DNA of 64,000 nt from positions 3,082,501-3,146,500 of the forward strand of contig NZ_CP054491.1 of the NCBI RefSeq assembly GCF_013343005.1. Reading direction: 5' to 3'. The notes under the pieces are model-generated. The model had not been told where the DNA came from. It worked only from the letters and a program-made list of their open reading frames with translations, and searched no databases. The number at the start of each line of letters is the position of its first letter. Position 1 is the stretch's first letter. The translations under genes were made by a program, and so were the position numbers. This stretch comes from Candidatus Reidiella endopervernicosa (GTDB taxonomy: Bacteria; Pseudomonadota; Gammaproteobacteria; GCF-013343005). Below, piece after piece: positions 40,105-52,255 of this stretch.

Positions 40105-41091
40105 CTAAAAGAACTTACGCAGATCCATACCTCGATAGAGCGAGGCGACATCATCGGCGTAACCATTGAAGGGCAGGGTCTTCTGTTTGAGTAGACTACC
40201 GATGCGTCGCTCACGATTCTGACTCCAGCGTGGATGATCCACATCCGGATTCACGTTTGCGTAGAAGCCGTATTCGCGCGGACCAGCCACATTCCAGCTG
40301 GTTTTTGGCTCTCTCTCAAGCAGACGAATCTTGACGATCGACTTGATGCTTTTGAAACCGTACTTCCACGGCACCACCAGACGAATCGGTGCACCACACT
40401 GATTCGGCAGCACCTTGCCGTAGAGCCCGACACCGAGGATGGTCAGCGGATGGACCGCCTCATCGATACGCAGCCCCTCCACATAGGGCCAGTCAAGCAC
40501 CGGGATATCCTGCCCCGGCATCTGCTCTGGATCGTACAGGGTGGTGAACTCGACGTACTTGGCATTAGAGGTCGGCTTGAAGCGTTTGAGCACATCGCCC
40601 AACGGGATACCGACCCACGGCACCACCATCGACCACGCCTCGACACAACGCAGGCGATAGATACGCTCCTCCAGGGCATGAGGTTTCATCAGATCCTCCA
40701 GCGCAATGCGCCCCGGCTTCTCCACGGCACCCTCAATCTCTATCGACCAGGGATCGGTGCGCAGACTCCCTGAGTTGTTTGCAGGATCGGTTTTTCTGGT
40801 ACCGAACTCGTAGAAGTTGTTGTAGGAGGAGATGTCATCAAAGCTGTTTGAAGGTTCGCTGGTTGAGAAGGCGCTGCTTTTCAGCGCACCCAACGATCGT
40901 AATGCGCCGGCACTCGCGGGTGGAGCCTGACTGACGGCCACCGCCTCATTGCTATCACAACCGACCACCGCTGCCGCCCCCAGTGCGAGCAGACTCTTTG
41001 AGGAGAGCTCGAGGAATCGACGCCGATCCCGATAGAGCGCCTCATCGGTGATCTCCGAGGGTTTGATCCTGGCGGGTCGTTTTATCAGCAT
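40105..41091 (-). CDS. msrP: Periplasmic protein-methionine-sulfoxide reductase catalytic subunit MsrP
   Basis: 328 aa with a twin-arginine signal ([21 protein letters not shown]) and the oxidoreductase molybdopterin-binding fold. The molybdenum-ligating Cys is C149 ([15 protein letters not shown]), and [28 protein letters not shown] is the typical C-terminal signature. It reduces methionine sulfoxide in periplasmic proteins. Paired with msrQ downstream on the same strand. Confidence 0.94.
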   Translation of the reverse strand: MLIKRPARIKPSEITDEALYRDRRRFLELSSKSLLALGAAAVVGCDSNEAVAVSQAPPASAGALRSLGALKSSAFSTSEPSNSFDDISSYNNFYEFGTRKTDPANNSGSLRTDPWSIEIEGAVEKPGRIALEDLMKPHALEERIYRLRCVEAWSMVVPWVGIPLGDVLKRFKPTSNAKYVEFTTLYDPEQMPGQDIPVLDWPYVEGLRIDEAVHPLTILGVGLYGKVLPNQCGAPIRLVVPWKYGFKSIKSIVKIRLLEREPKTSWNVAGPREYGFYANVNPDVDHPRWSQNRERRIGSLLKQKTLPFNGYADDVASLYRGMDLRKFF

Positions 41092-41314
41092 CTCAATTCC
41101 TTCTCTACGTCGTTAACAGGCAGACAGAATGATCAGAAAACCTGATCCTCATCATAGTAGACCTGCGAAGGGGGAAATCTATTTCCCAGACGGGAAAAAA
41201 TATTAGATGCAGCCCGGATGAAATGGTGTGAATTCCGAGGGTTTGCAGTTTTGAATAGCACTCCTACCACGATTGGCAGGAGCGGTGTTCCAGAACGGAA
41301 TGGTCTGCGCTTAG
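41092..41314. other. Intergenic region downstream of the chemoreceptor gene
   Basis: 223 bp between the msrP start and the chemoreceptor stop. It contains one half-palindrome GCAGCCCGGATG (within 41206-41220) of the REP-like family seen at 35225-35293 and GAAAAAATATTAGATG before it. No gene. Confidence 0.4.
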
Positions 41315-43363
41315 TCAGACCTGAAACTTGGAGATCACCTGTTGCAGCTCGGCAGCCAGTCGCGACAGCTCCGAGCTGTTGGAGTTGGTCTGCTGGGCAC
41401 CCGCAGCGGTCTTCTCAGAGATTTCGCTGATGCTGACCACATTGCGGTTGATCTCGTCAGCGACTGCACTCTGCTGCTCGGAGGCGCTGGCGATCTGGGT
41501 GTTCATGTCGTTGATAATCGCCACCGACTGAGTGATCGATTCGAGCGAGGTACCCGCCTCAGCAGCCTGGGTCACACTCTCCTGGGTTCGCGCCTGCCCC
41601 TGCTCCATCGTCACCACCGCATTGCGGGCCGCATCCTGCAGCTTAAGGATCATCGCCTCGATCTCACCCGCCGAGGTCTGGGTACGGCTCGCCAGGGTGC
41701 GCACCTCATCGGCAACCACCGCAAACCCACGTCCCTGTTCACCGGCACGCGCCGCCTCGATCGCCGCATTGAGTGCCAGCAGGTTGGTCTGCTCGGCTAT
41801 GCCCTTGATCACATCGAGCACCGTACCAATGTTCTCACTGTCCTGTTTCAGTCCGTGAATCACACCAGCAACGTTCTCCACCTCGGCGGCAAGATCGTTA
41901 ATCGAGTCGATGGTCTTGCTCACCACCTGCTTGCCGTTCGACGCCTCTTGATTGGCCTTGCTGGCGGCATCGGCCGCTGCCTCGGCGTTGCGCGCCACCT
42001 CCTGAACGGTGGCGTTCATCTCATTCATTGCAGCAGCAACCTGCTCGGTCTCCTGCTGCTGCTGGATGACACCGTTGTGGGTCTCGTCGGTAACACCGGT
42101 CATCGTCTCGGCCGCCGTTGAGACCTGATCGGTGGCGCTCTTTACCTGACCGACCAGCTCACTAAAACTCTCTGCCATGCGATCAAAACCATCGCCAATA
42201 ACACGTGTCTCATCACGGGTCTGCAGGTGAGCTCGTGCAGTCAGGTCACCATCGGCAAGCTGTCCGGTCATCTTCTCGAGGGTATGGATAGTATTGAGCG
42301 TAGAGTAGTAGACCCCGGCAAAGAGGAAATTGGAGATAACCAGCACCAGTACCAGCACTGCCAGGTCGATAATGATTTCCATCTCATTATCGGCAACACG
42401 TGACTCAATCAGTGCAACCAATTCCGGAAGCAGTGCATCATAGAGCTTGAAGCTGGTACCGATCGCGCTGCTACCGGCCTTGAAGACACCCGACGAGTCG
42501 ATCTCGATCTTGTCGCTGTCGAGCATCTTGTCTCTCAGCACCGCAATAAAGCTCTCGGCATCGGCAACCGCAGCGCGTCCCTGGACACCCAGCTGCTGTT
42601 CAATAGTCCGATTGTTTTTAAACACGGCATCGACCGCCGCAGACATTGCCTTGGTCGTATCGATGATCTTGCCATTCAGGGTCGAAAGACGCGCCCATGA
42701 GTCTGGGGTAAAGGTGCCCTTAGCCGCCACGCCTGAACCGAATCCGCGCCCCTGCCCCATGATCTCGGTCAGCTTCGGTATCGCGTTAACTATCAGGTTG
42801 ATCGAGTAGTAGCTGTCGAGCTTCGGATCGACCGTCATATTACTCAGATCGGAGATGTGTTCCATATGCCGAATCAGGCCGCCAATCAGCTCGGTATGCT
42901 CCTGAAAGATCGGTTTCGCCTGGCCTTCAAAACTGCGCTGTTTCAGATCGTTCCAACGACTGATCAACTTCTCGGGCGAATACTCAGGGTACTTCTCAAC
43001 GCCCAACTCACCGCCCAGTTTTCTGTCCACAGCGGCAAGGTTGGCAAAGGCGCCATCGATCAACTGTCGTGCTTCAAGGATCTTTGGGCGAAACGCCTCA
43101 TTACCGTTGAGAAAGCCGTTAGTCATGCCGCGATGTCGTGGGATATGTTCAAGCAGTGGGCGCATTGCACTGACATATTCGATACCGACCAGCTCGCGTT
43201 CGAGAAAGAGCCGCTCATCGTTCAGCGTTGAGATATAGAGATAGCTGAGCACTAGAATCGGTGCCATCAGCACTGCACCGATCAACGCAAACTTAAAGGG
43301 ATAACGCAGACGGTTCATCAGCGCGATTGCGGGCTTGAACAGGAACTGGAGCATCTCAATCAT
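41315..43363 (-). CDS. Methyl-accepting chemotaxis protein
   Basis: 682 aa from the ATG at 43363 ([16 protein letters not shown]), which is preceded by AGAGAG. One membrane helix near the N terminus ([20 protein letters not shown]), a long helical periplasmic sensor, a second helix at about residue 310 ([22 protein letters not shown]), a HAMP domain ([26 protein letters not shown]) and the signalling hairpin with the invariant tip [36 protein letters not shown]. It should sense an external ligand and control CheA. Intact, unlike the paralogue at 50318-52215. Confidence 0.93.
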   Translation of the reverse strand: MIEMLQFLFKPAIALMNRLRYPFKFALIGAVLMAPILVLSYLYISTLNDERLFLERELVGIEYVSAMRPLLEHIPRHRGMTNGFLNGNEAFRPKILEARQLIDGAFANLAAVDRKLGGELGVEKYPEYSPEKLISRWNDLKQRSFEGQAKPIFQEHTELIGGLIRHMEHISDLSNMTVDPKLDSYYSINLIVNAIPKLTEIMGQGRGFGSGVAAKGTFTPDSWARLSTLNGKIIDTTKAMSAAVDAVFKNNRTIEQQLGVQGRAAVADAESFIAVLRDKMLDSDKIEIDSSGVFKAGSSAIGTSFKLYDALLPELVALIESRVADNEMEIIIDLAVLVLVLVISNFLFAGVYYSTLNTIHTLEKMTGQLADGDLTARAHLQTRDETRVIGDGFDRMAESFSELVGQVKSATDQVSTAAETMTGVTDETHNGVIQQQQETEQVAAAMNEMNATVQEVARNAEAAADAASKANQEASNGKQVVSKTIDSINDLAAEVENVAGVIHGLKQDSENIGTVLDVIKGIAEQTNLLALNAAIEAARAGEQGRGFAVVADEVRTLASRTQTSAGEIEAMILKLQDAARNAVVTMEQGQARTQESVTQAAEAGTSLESITQSVAIINDMNTQIASASEQQSAVADEINRNVVSISEISEKTAAGAQQTNSNSSELSRLAAELQQVISKFQV

Positions 43364-43551
43364 TTTTCTACTCTCTATAATTTTATTTTTGTCTGCCGAC
43401 TCGGCTCCTGCCGGTCCCATTCATAAAACTATCGGCAACGTTCTCAGCAACTTAACCGATTTCTGAGCAATCAACCACCTAGCAGAGGGGTGCGTCTTTG
43501 CAGCCACAGCGCTAGAATCGCGACACGCAGACAACATGAGTATAGACCTCG

Positions 43552-43815
43552 ATGCAAGACTCAGCGTTAAGCCAAGTTATTGAGTTAATTGAAAAAGAGC
43601 CACAGAACGGGCAGTCCCTACTGCTCTATGCACTGGTGATGAGCCTCTCGACAGCCAATGGTCACTACCTGTTTCTGCTCAATAAACTCGCCGATATGAG
43701 CCCGGAGAACCGTCAGCTCGCCTACGGTTTGATGGAGTTGATGGTTGAAGGCGGTAACCAAACGGCCGATTGGGGCGAGGCAGTGTCACGCATGAGCCGC
43801 GCAATACGCGGTTAG
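43552..43815 (+). CDS. Small conserved hypothetical protein
   Basis: 87 aa, helical: MQDSALSQVIELIEKEPQNGQSLLLYALVMSLSTANGHYLF and a leucine-rich C-terminal half ending SRMSRAIRG. No known family. It lies 11 nt before ycgL and is likely co-transcribed with it. Confidence 0.6.
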   Translation: MQDSALSQVIELIEKEPQNGQSLLLYALVMSLSTANGHYLFLLNKLADMSPENRQLAYGLMELMVEGGNQTADWGEAVSRMSRAIRG

Positions 43816-43826
43816 GAGTAGAAGAG

Positions 43827-44090
43827 ATGAACACAGAATCGACCACCCTCTGCGTGATCTACAAGAGCCTGAAAAAGCCGGATGCCTACATCTACACCCA
43901 GGAGAAGGATGATTTTAGCCACATTCCCGAAGAGCTTCTCAAGACGCTCGGCCAACTGGAATTCGTTATGGAGCTGGGGCTGACCCCAGAGCGAAAACTG
44001 GCACGCGAGGATGTGAACAAGGTGATCCACAACCTCTCGGTGCAGGGTTTCCATCTGCAGTTACCACCACCAAAACCGGAGCTGATGTAA
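43827..44090 (+). CDS. ycgL: YcgL-domain protein
   Basis: 87 aa from ATG 43827 with the start codon preceded by AGGAGTAGAAGAG. The YcgL domain is recognisable from CVIYKSLKKPDAYIYTQEKDDFSHIPEELL and LTPERKLAREDVNKVIHNLSVQGFHLQLPPP. The family is small and gammaproteobacterial and often sits near RNase D. The function is not firmly established. Confidence 0.85.
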   Translation: MNTESTTLCVIYKSLKKPDAYIYTQEKDDFSHIPEELLKTLGQLEFVMELGLTPERKLAREDVNKVIHNLSVQGFHLQLPPPKPELM

Positions 44091-44097
44091 GCGCAGC

Positions 44098-45329
44098 TCA
44101 GAAGAAGTATCCGAGCTGCAGGTAGAGCTGTCGCCCCGCCGAGAGGTAGTAGGGGGTGGTCGGCACTGTAACCCCACCAAACTCACTACCTCGCTCCCCC
44201 CAGGGCAGGCTCACACCGCCCAGCAGCTGCAGGTTCTCTCCCCAGTCGTAGTTGAAACCCATCTGCAGCGCACCGCTCTCATCGTTGAGATTCAGCAGCA
44301 CAATCGGTGCGAACTGCAGCAGCGGCGTCACTTCAACATTGAGTCCGGCGGCGATGTAATCCTGCGCCAGCGTATAGAGTTCACCGCGTGCGATACGTGC
44401 AGAGAGTTCACTGTCTGGCAGGAGATAGTCGGAACGTGAATTTTCACCCACTCCGCTATGGAAATATTCGAGATAGCCGTAAGTATTGTGGTTGAACCAG
44501 ACCCATGAGTAGTCGAGGTTGGTCACCAGCGTGGTGAGCCACTCACCCTCACTGTTACGACTCAGGTCGAGATCGAAACGCCACACCGCCTCACCGACCG
44601 GTTGCGCCAGACCGATGCCGAGGCGCGGCTCGCCATAGTGCCAGGCAAGCTGCAGATCGAACTCACTCTCCATGGCGTGAAAGCGAACGCCAACGGTCGA
44701 TTGATCGGACTCAACCTCACCTGTGACTGGATCACGTCGTGGTAGCACGACCGCCTGCAGATCGTTTCCACTCTCAAACAGGTACTGCGTATAGAGCAGA
44801 TCATCACCACTTTTATAATCTTTGTTGATCGCCAACGGCGCGAAGGGATTGATGAAGTCGAGCGCCTGGAAGGCAAGACCATTGCCCCAGCTCACCGCCT
44901 GTCGCCCCGCTCTAATGACCCACTGGTTGCTTGAGTAGCCCAGTGTAAGTCGATCGATACGATGCACCGACTCAATCCGATCCTCATCGACGATACGACG
45001 GGTCAGACCAAACAGTCGCCGCTTATCGTTGGGGAGACCACTGCTATTAGCGATCCATCCTGCAGCAGCCAGGGCCTGACGAGTTGCGACGCCATCACCG
45101 CCGAGCGCCAACAGCTCATAGTGAATAGCGCCTTCCCAGCCAGCGCTTCGCCCCTCTGCCTTGAGGCGCAGATCGAGCGCCTGATCGAAGGCGGGATTGT
45201 CACCATAGACAGCAGCGATATCATCCGTTTGGTAATCGGTCAGGGTCGGTAGCAGCTGGATATGGCCGCCAACAACGGCTGGCGTCTCGAACGAGACCAG
45301 AATCAGTAGCGCCGCGAGCAGACGAACGA

Positions 45330-45333
<4 letters not shown>
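44098..45333 (-). CDS. Outer-membrane beta-barrel protein of the exporter operon
   Basis: 411 aa with a signal peptide (MIVRLLAALLILVSFETPAVVG) and alternating beta strands ending in the C-terminal Phe (LQLGYFF), typical of outer-membrane barrels of the DUF1302/porin type. It starts 4 nt inside the end of the ABC ATPase gene (ATGA overlap), so it is translationally coupled to it. It is the last gene of the operon. Inference: it receives or anchors the cargo of the LolCDE-like machine. Confidence 0.75.
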
Positions 45334-46316
<983 letters not shown>

Positions 46317-46317
<1 letters not shown>

Positions 46318-47531
46318 TAACTCCTGTTGATCGCTTCAATCGGCACCGTGCGTGCCGCGTGCCATGCGGGATAGAGGCTGGCAAGAATCCCAAGCACCAC
46401 CACCAGCAGGTTGGCGGTCACTACATCCGAGATCCGCACCGACGGGTAGAGCACCGGCGCATAACCGATCATCTCCATCCCCTCGGCAAAGGCGGAGAGA
46501 TCGATCCCATCGCCCACCCAGACGATATAGAGTCCAGCCAGCCCGTTACCAAGCAGCAAACCGATGCTAAGCAGTAGTAGCGACTCGATCAGCACCTGCA
46601 GCAGGATCAAACCGGGACGCATACCGAGCGCCTGCAGTAGACCAATCTCACGGGTCCGCTCAAATACCGCCATCAATAGTGTGTTGACCAAACCAAACGA
46701 CATCGCCAGAAAGACCACCACAAACCAGATCACCAGAATGGCATCGATCATGCCCGCCATCAGCTTCATCATCGGCTGCAGCTCCTGCCAATCAAGCGCT
46801 TCAAGATCAGGCGATACACTGCGCAGCTGTGACAGCAAAGGTTCCAGCCCCTCATGCGAGTCACTGCGTAGTGCAATCTCGGAGATCTGATTATCGATCC
46901 GCAGCATCTTCTGCGCTGTCTTCAGACCAACAAAGAGATAGGCGGTCTCGCTCTGCTGCATCTCCGCATCGAAGATGCCCACTACCCGGAAACCACGATC
47001 GGCAAGCTCACCATCCGCCCCCTGACTCATTACCACGACTCGTTTACCGAGTCGGGTCTCCAGTCGGTCGGCCAACTTACGACCAAGCAGCAGACCACGG
47101 TCCTCCACACCCTCTAGATAGCGACCCTCGCGCACTCCGCTACCGATAAATGAGAGTTCACGCTCCTTACCTGGATCAATGCCCACCAGAGTGATGCCCG
47201 CCGACTCTCGCTCACTGGAGATTACTGCCGGTAGTGCAATACGTGGACTCCACTGCTCAACCTCGGGCCCATCCAGAAGTTTGAGCAGTTCGCCCGAGGG
47301 GGGAGCGATGCCGTGTTCAATAACCGGATCGTCGCGATAGGCCGCATGATGGAGTTGGATATGGCCGGTAAGATTATTGATCGCCGCATGTAGCTGTGCC
47401 TCCATCGAACCGCGCGCCAGCGCTGCCAGCGCCACCATCGCGAAAACCCCGAGCGTAATCGCGGTGATCAGAATCAGTGAACGACGGTGTTGGCGCCAGA
47501 TGTTGCGCCACGCAAGCCTGAGTATTGTCAC
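46317..47531 (-). CDS. FtsX-like ABC transporter permease
   Basis: 404 aa with one N-terminal membrane helix (MTILRLAWRNIWRQHRRSLILITAITLGVFAM), a large periplasmic domain, and three C-terminal helices including LLMAVFERTREIGLLQALGMRP, the MacB/LolC-type coupling region. It starts inside the stop of the small gene (4-nt overlap) and ends on the ATPase start. Together with the second permease it would form a heterodimer driven by the ATPase. Confidence 0.9.
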
Positions 47532-47842
47532 GGCGTACGCCCCCTGGGCTGCATGAGTTGATCGCAGCGCTCACCCTGGACAAACAGGATCGCCAGACCC
47601 AGCGCCTCTATGTTGACGCTATAGGTCTCAGCCACACCACTGAACCCTCTTTCAAATACAACCGAGTAACCACGGCGCTCCATCTCGGCGATGAAACGTT
47701 CAGGCGTATCGAGACCCTGCATCCGTTCGACCTTACGGGAGAGTATCTCAATCGGCGCACATTCGCCGTGGCGCGCCATCAAATACCAATCCGCTTCAAC
47801 AGCGATTGGCAGCAGTAAGATCAGTAGCAGGCTATACCGCAT
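47528..47842 (-). CDS. Small periplasmic protein in the exporter operon
   Basis: 104 aa with a signal peptide (MRYSLLLILLLPIAVEA) and two Cys residues. It overlaps the upstream permease gene by 11 nt and the downstream one by 4 nt. Central ARHGECAPIEILSRKVERM and ETYSVNIEALGLAILFVQGERCD. Unknown function, probably part of the exporter. Confidence 0.65.
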   Translation of the reverse strand: MRYSLLLILLLPIAVEADWYLMARHGECAPIEILSRKVERMQGLDTPERFIAEMERRGYSVVFERGFSGVAETYSVNIEALGLAILFVQGERCDQLMQPRGRTP

Positions 47843-49052
47843 TCATCGCCTCCACCGGTTGCAGTTTGCGTATACGCATTGCTGGGTAGAGCGCGGCAAG
47901 CAGGGTAAATATCAAGATACCGGCGGGACCGAGCAGTAGCGCCAGTAGTGAGATTTGTGGATAGATCTCACCAGGAATATTAAATTCGGCACCGATCTCC
48001 TCCATGCCAGGATAGCTAAAGCCGTTGAGATCGTAGTAGAGCGCAATCGAGCCACCCAGCAGCAGGCCCAACAGCAGTCCCACCACCACCAGCAGCAGTG
48101 ATTCGAGCATCACCAGGCTACCGAGACGTAGCGGTGTCATACCCAACGAGAGCAGAATGCCAAATTCGCGGGTGCGTTCCAGCACCGCCATCAGGAAGGT
48201 ATTTAAAATGCTGAAGGTAACCACCAGAATCAGCACCGCATAGATGAACCACCCCTCCATCATATCGGCCTGAATGATCTGCCGTAGGCCCGGTATTATC
48301 GATTCCCAGTCGAGCGCAACCAGCCGCTCGTCGCTTCCGACAAACTGCTGCAGTTGCTGTTTATATGCCTGAGTCTCTGTATCACTCGGTGCTCGCACCA
48401 CGATGGCGTGTGCAGCATCCGGCATAACAAACACTTCCTGAAAGGTTGCCAGCGGGATCTGCAGCAGGGCGCGATCAAACTCCTGTGAACCACTCTCGAA
48501 GATACCGACCACCTCTAACACCGTGGCAGCAACTGAACCATCACGCGCCGAACCGAGTAGTGTCAGCTCCCCCCCTATCTGTACCTTGAGGTTTCTCGCC
48601 AGTGCCGCGCCGATCACCGCCTCGTAACCGTGCGCATTGATATAACGTCCCTGCTTGATCAGGCCCGGTAGCGTCGAGACCATCACCTCATGGTGTGACT
48701 CCACACCGACCACCTGCGCACCAAAGCTGCGCTGCTCAGAGGCGATCAGTGCAAACCCCATCGCTCGCACCGCCACACTATCCCAACCCGTTTCGCTTCG
48801 GATCCTCGTAGCGATCTCTGTGGCGTTGGTGATATCGGTGCGTAGTCGCGGTCTGTCCTGATAACCCTCGCGTTGTAGCTGCACATGTCCGGTGTAGAGA
48901 CGCAGGGTGTTTTCAATCATCGCATCGTAGGCGCCGAGCTGAATGGTGATACTGAAGATCAGCAGCGTCGCTGCAAAGGCGATCGCAGCAATCGTCAACC
49001 AGGTACGTCGTGTGTGACGCCAGATGTTGCGCCATGCGAGACGAAACAGCAT
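47832..49052 (-). CDS. FtsX-like ABC transporter permease (first of two)
   Basis: 406 aa, same architecture as 46317-47531: N-terminal LAWRNIWRHTRRTWLTIAAIAF helix, large periplasmic domain, C-terminal helices with FLMAVLERTREFGILLSLGMTPL. The two permeases share motifs but are divergent, as expected of a LolC/LolE-like pair. The start overlaps the stop of the LolA-like gene by 1 nt (TGATG). Confidence 0.9.
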   Translation of the reverse strand: MLFRLAWRNIWRHTRRTWLTIAAIAFAATLLIFSITIQLGAYDAMIENTLRLYTGHVQLQREGYQDRPRLRTDITNATEIATRIRSETGWDSVAVRAMGFALIASEQRSFGAQVVGVESHHEVMVSTLPGLIKQGRYINAHGYEAVIGAALARNLKVQIGGELTLLGSARDGSVAATVLEVVGIFESGSQEFDRALLQIPLATFQEVFVMPDAAHAIVVRAPSDTETQAYKQQLQQFVGSDERLVALDWESIIPGLRQIIQADMMEGWFIYAVLILVVTFSILNTFLMAVLERTREFGILLSLGMTPLRLGSLVMLESLLLVVVGLLLGLLLGGSIALYYDLNGFSYPGMEEIGAEFNIPGEIYPQISLLALLLGPAGILIFTLLAALYPAMRIRKLQPVEAMNAV

Positions 49053-49798
49053 CAGAAACGTGGATTTCGCAGGCTAGAGAGGGTGAAGGTGCCGGGTGGA
49101 ATGGAAATGCCATAGCTGGCATCGAGCACACGCACCTCGGTCCACTCGTCGGGGTGCGCCTCTTTCTGCATCCGTTCTACAGCTGCAATCACCTTACCTC
49201 CTATCTCACGGATGTCACTGGTCACCATACGTTTTACAACCGCATTGTCCTGGTCATAAAAGGTGTGCTCGAGCATTACATTGTCATCACGAATGCGTAA
49301 CAGTTCCTTACCCCATACCACGGGAGCATCCTCGTGCGGGATCGATTCGATCGTGTAGACCGTATGCCCCTCAATCTCGGTCGATTCGACAATCTTGTGC
49401 TCATACTGCTCAATGATCTCATCGGCACGTACGATATCGTTATTAGAGAAGTCGGAGCCCATCCAGCTCTGATTCATCATGCTCGAGGGGATCTTGATCA
49501 CGCGATTGATCTTTGGCGCAAAACTCCACATCCGGTTATCGATCAGCAACGTGGCATTACCACGATCCTTGGCGGGTTCAACAACGCGCATCAACGACTG
49601 ATCGAGACCCTGAGTCCAGACCTGCATACGCATGGTGCGCTCCCAGTCGGAACGGTGAATGGTCATCTCAAACTCGCTATAAGATGAGAGGTCACGCCAA
49701 TGCTCAATTGCGCGACGCACTATCTCATCAGCGGTAATTGCCGCTGCTTGCAACTGGAAGGAGATAAAAAATGCGGTAATCGTAATCAGAATTTTCAA
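49052..49798 (-). CDS. Outer-membrane lipoprotein-sorting (LolA-like) protein
   Basis: 248 aa with a signal peptide (MKILITITAFFISFQLQAAA) and the DUF-type LolA-like fold: ADEIVRRAIEHWRDLSSYSEFEMTIHRSDWER, VWTQGLDQSLMRVVEPAKDRG, LLIDNRMWSFAPKINRVIKIPSSMM. It begins the operon and would act as a periplasmic hydrophobic carrier handed cargo by the ABC complex. First of six coupled genes ending with the barrel protein. Confidence 0.85.
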   Translation of the reverse strand: MKILITITAFFISFQLQAAAITADEIVRRAIEHWRDLSSYSEFEMTIHRSDWERTMRMQVWTQGLDQSLMRVVEPAKDRGNATLLIDNRMWSFAPKINRVIKIPSSMMNQSWMGSDFSNNDIVRADEIIEQYEHKIVESTEIEGHTVYTIESIPHEDAPVVWGKELLRIRDDNVMLEHTFYDQDNAVVKRMVTSDIREIGGKVIAAVERMQKEAHPDEWTEVRVLDASYGISIPPGTFTLSSLRNPRF

Positions 49799-50317
49799 TG
49801 ACCCACCCCTCTGACCTATCAGGACAGTTTATGACAATCTGCGACAGCTTGGTATGACAACAGATCACTATTTTTATTTAATTCAATATCTGTCACACAC
49901 ATGACACGCCATGTCATTAGTTATGATTATTTTTCACATTAGTATTATCACTGTTTCAATATTTATTATTTTAGAAACAGTCTGAAATACACTATAAATA
50001 TCGTCTTTTAAGCGCGTGACTCAATTCGACAAAAGCCTTAGTCTCAACTATATGACGGGGTGGATGCGGCGTTAATTTAATTTAACAAATCAGACCAATT
50101 TAATCGGTCAATTTCGGCTGCACCCTTCGAATTAAGAGACTGTTACCTGGAGCGATCGGACCGATATCGGCGTCAAGGTTCTTACCTCTTTGCCGACATT
50201 TGATCTAGAGGCAACTACACCTCTCACCGCTCCACATCAGAACGGCCCACAGTTCTCACAATTTCCAATAATATTAAGCAGTGCCAACTGGACAATCTGT
50301 CAAAGGGAAACAACAAG
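49799..50317. other. AT-rich intergenic region with promoters
   Basis: 519 bp between divergent starts (LolA-like, minus; chemoreceptor, plus). AT-rich around 49860-49990. Promoters for both should lie here, but I cannot point to one sequence with confidence. No open frame of note. Confidence 0.5.
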
Positions 50318-52215
50318 ATGAATAACATGAGCATGAAGAACAAGTTTGCCCTCGTCTGTTCCATTCTGGCTCTCGCCGTCATTGTCCAGGGCATCATTAT
50401 TTTCACCGGCAGCAACTCGATCATCAATGAATCGAAGCAGATCGCCAACAACGAAATCCCAATCCTGAACAAGGCACATCAGCTCAAACTGAGCGTGGTA
50501 CAGGTACAGCAGTGGCTCACCGATATCAGTGCTACGCGTGCTCTAGACGGATTGAATGATGGTTTTGACGAGGCCGAAGCAAACGCTGCGCTGTTCAAAC
50601 AGCTGCTCTCTGAGCTCAAAGAGCTCGACACCGAAAACCGTGCCTATACGAACAGATGCTGCCTGCCTTTGAGTCTTATCACGCAGTCGGAAAGAAGATG
50701 GCACAGGCCTATATTGATGATGGACCTGCTGGCGGCAACAAGATGATGGAGAAGTTTGACGCAGTAGCCGCCAATATCGGTGAGATGGTTGATCCGTTCC
50801 TTGAAGCCACACAGGATCGTGCCAATGCGCTACTGCTCTCTGAGCAGGAGAGCCTAAAAAATGCCCAGCTTATGCTCGGTCTGGGCGCCGCTGTATTCCT
50901 GTTCCTGGTCGGTTTTGCCTACTTCATGATGTTTAAGGCGCTCTCATTCCTGCGACTGCTAATCGACAACATGAAACCGGGGAGTCGCTATTTTTGCGGA
51001 AGCTTGTTTTGGGCATCCAAGCCCAAGCAAGCGGCAAATACTTAACGCGACCGTTTATGCCTACGGCGCCCCGACCGTCCTGCGTTCGTTGCGTAATCAC
51101 CTCTTCGCGGCTCTACACAACTCCCTCAGTGACTCTACGCCGACATAAAGCCGCTGCTGCATCTTCTTCGTCGTTCGCTCGCGCTCTCAACTACGAATAG
51201 GCAGACGGCGTCGACTATCGCGGACTAACCGCCTTCGCTTCGCTATCCATGGCGGTCAGCGCAGGTCTCTTCAGGCGATCTGACCGGTGACGTTAATCAC
51301 TGGTGCAGCAGCGATGATGAACTAGGCGCACTCTGCAACAGCGTTCGAGAGATGAAGGAGAAGCTTCAGGAGCTGATCTCCAACGTCACCACTGCCTCAC
51401 ATGAGGTCAACAACTCCGCCCATGAACTCTCAAACTTCTCTGCCCAGACAACCGATGCGATTGTACGACAGCAGAATGAGATCAACCTTGTCGCCACTGC
51501 CGTCACCGAAATGTCTGCCAGCGCCCATGAGGTTGCCAACAACGCCAGTCTGGCGGCCAACTCCGCGCAAGAGGCCGATCAACAGGCAGGCACCGGCAAA
51601 CAGGTGGTCAACCAGACTGTCAGCTCTATTAACACTCTGGCGGAGAATGTCGGCCAGGTCGCCCAGGTTATTCAGAATCTGGAGCACGACAGTGTGGAGA
51701 TCGGTGGCATCCTGGAGGTTATTCGCGGCATCGCAGAACAGACAAATCTACTTGCACTCAACGCCGCAATTGAGGCCGCCCGCGCAGGTGAGCAGGGCCG
51801 CGGTTTTGCCGTGGTTGCCGATGAGGTCCGCACCCTCGCCTCGCGTACCCAGCAGTCGACTCAGGAGATTCAGGGCATGATCGAGAAGCTACAGAGCGGT
51901 ACGCGTAACGCCGTAGTCGCTATGGAGCAGGGTCAGACACAGACTGCAGAGAGTGTGGAGCACGCCAGTAGTGCCGGCACTACCCTCGCCAGCATCACCG
52001 GTGCGATCAGTCAGATTAACGATATGAACACCCAGATAGCCGCTGCCTCCAATGAGCAGAGCACTGTGGCCGAGGATATCTCACGCAACATCAACGATAT
52101 CAGCGTCGTTGCCGAACAGACGGCCGCAGGTGCACAGAAGACCGCACAGGAGAGTGAACACCTCTCCTCCCTGGCGCTGCAGCTCGAGGGAATCGTCGCT
52201 CAGTTCAAGGTATAG
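50318..52215 (+). pseudogene. Methyl-accepting chemotaxis protein, split by element copy 6 and one frameshift
   Basis: ATG 50318 with a membrane helix (FALVCSILALAVIVQGIIIF) and a helical sensor, a 1-nt frameshift near 50650 (after ENRAY), a second helix (LMLGLGAAVFLFLVGFAYFMMF), then DNMKP, the 282-bp element, and QVSSGDLTG, the HAMP segment, all in the same frame. Deleting 50980-51261 gives AAA-CCG-CAG-GTC without loss. The signalling hairpin ([36 protein letters not shown]) is complete and the protein ends [10 protein letters not shown]. It is related in its C-terminal half to the intact chemoreceptor at 41315-43363. Confidence 0.88.
50980..51261 (+). mobile_element. 280-bp dispersed element, copy 6 (A-left, b-right)
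   Basis: 282 bp (94 codons), sense in the chemoreceptor gene, left flank ACC(G), right flank CAGGTC. GCTTG (51002-51006) pairs with CAAGC (51028-51032), GGGC (51011-51014) with GCCC (51021-51024). A longer-range pairing GCGGCT (51107-51112) / AGCCGC (51149-51154) and the right ACCGCC (51228-51233) / GGCGGT (51251-51256) hairpin are also visible. A 68-codon frame inside is not conserved in phase between copies. Confidence 0.93.
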
Positions 52216-52230
52216 AGAAAAACAGCTATT

Positions 52231-52249
52231 CACCCTGATGGTCAGGGTG
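52231..52249. terminator. Stem-loop between convergent genes
   Basis: CACCCTGA-TGG-TCAGGGTG, perfect 8-bp stem between the chemoreceptor stop and the end of the MerB-like gene. The U-run is lacking on plus. Probably a terminator. Confidence 0.6.
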
Positions 52250-52255
52250 GATCAG

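Noticed and set aside
50994-51200. A 68-codon open frame inside the element, present in similar form in other copies
   Set aside because: Indels shift the frame between copies, other frames and the opposite strand are also partly open, and there is no ribosome-binding site. It is a by-product of the repeat sequence.
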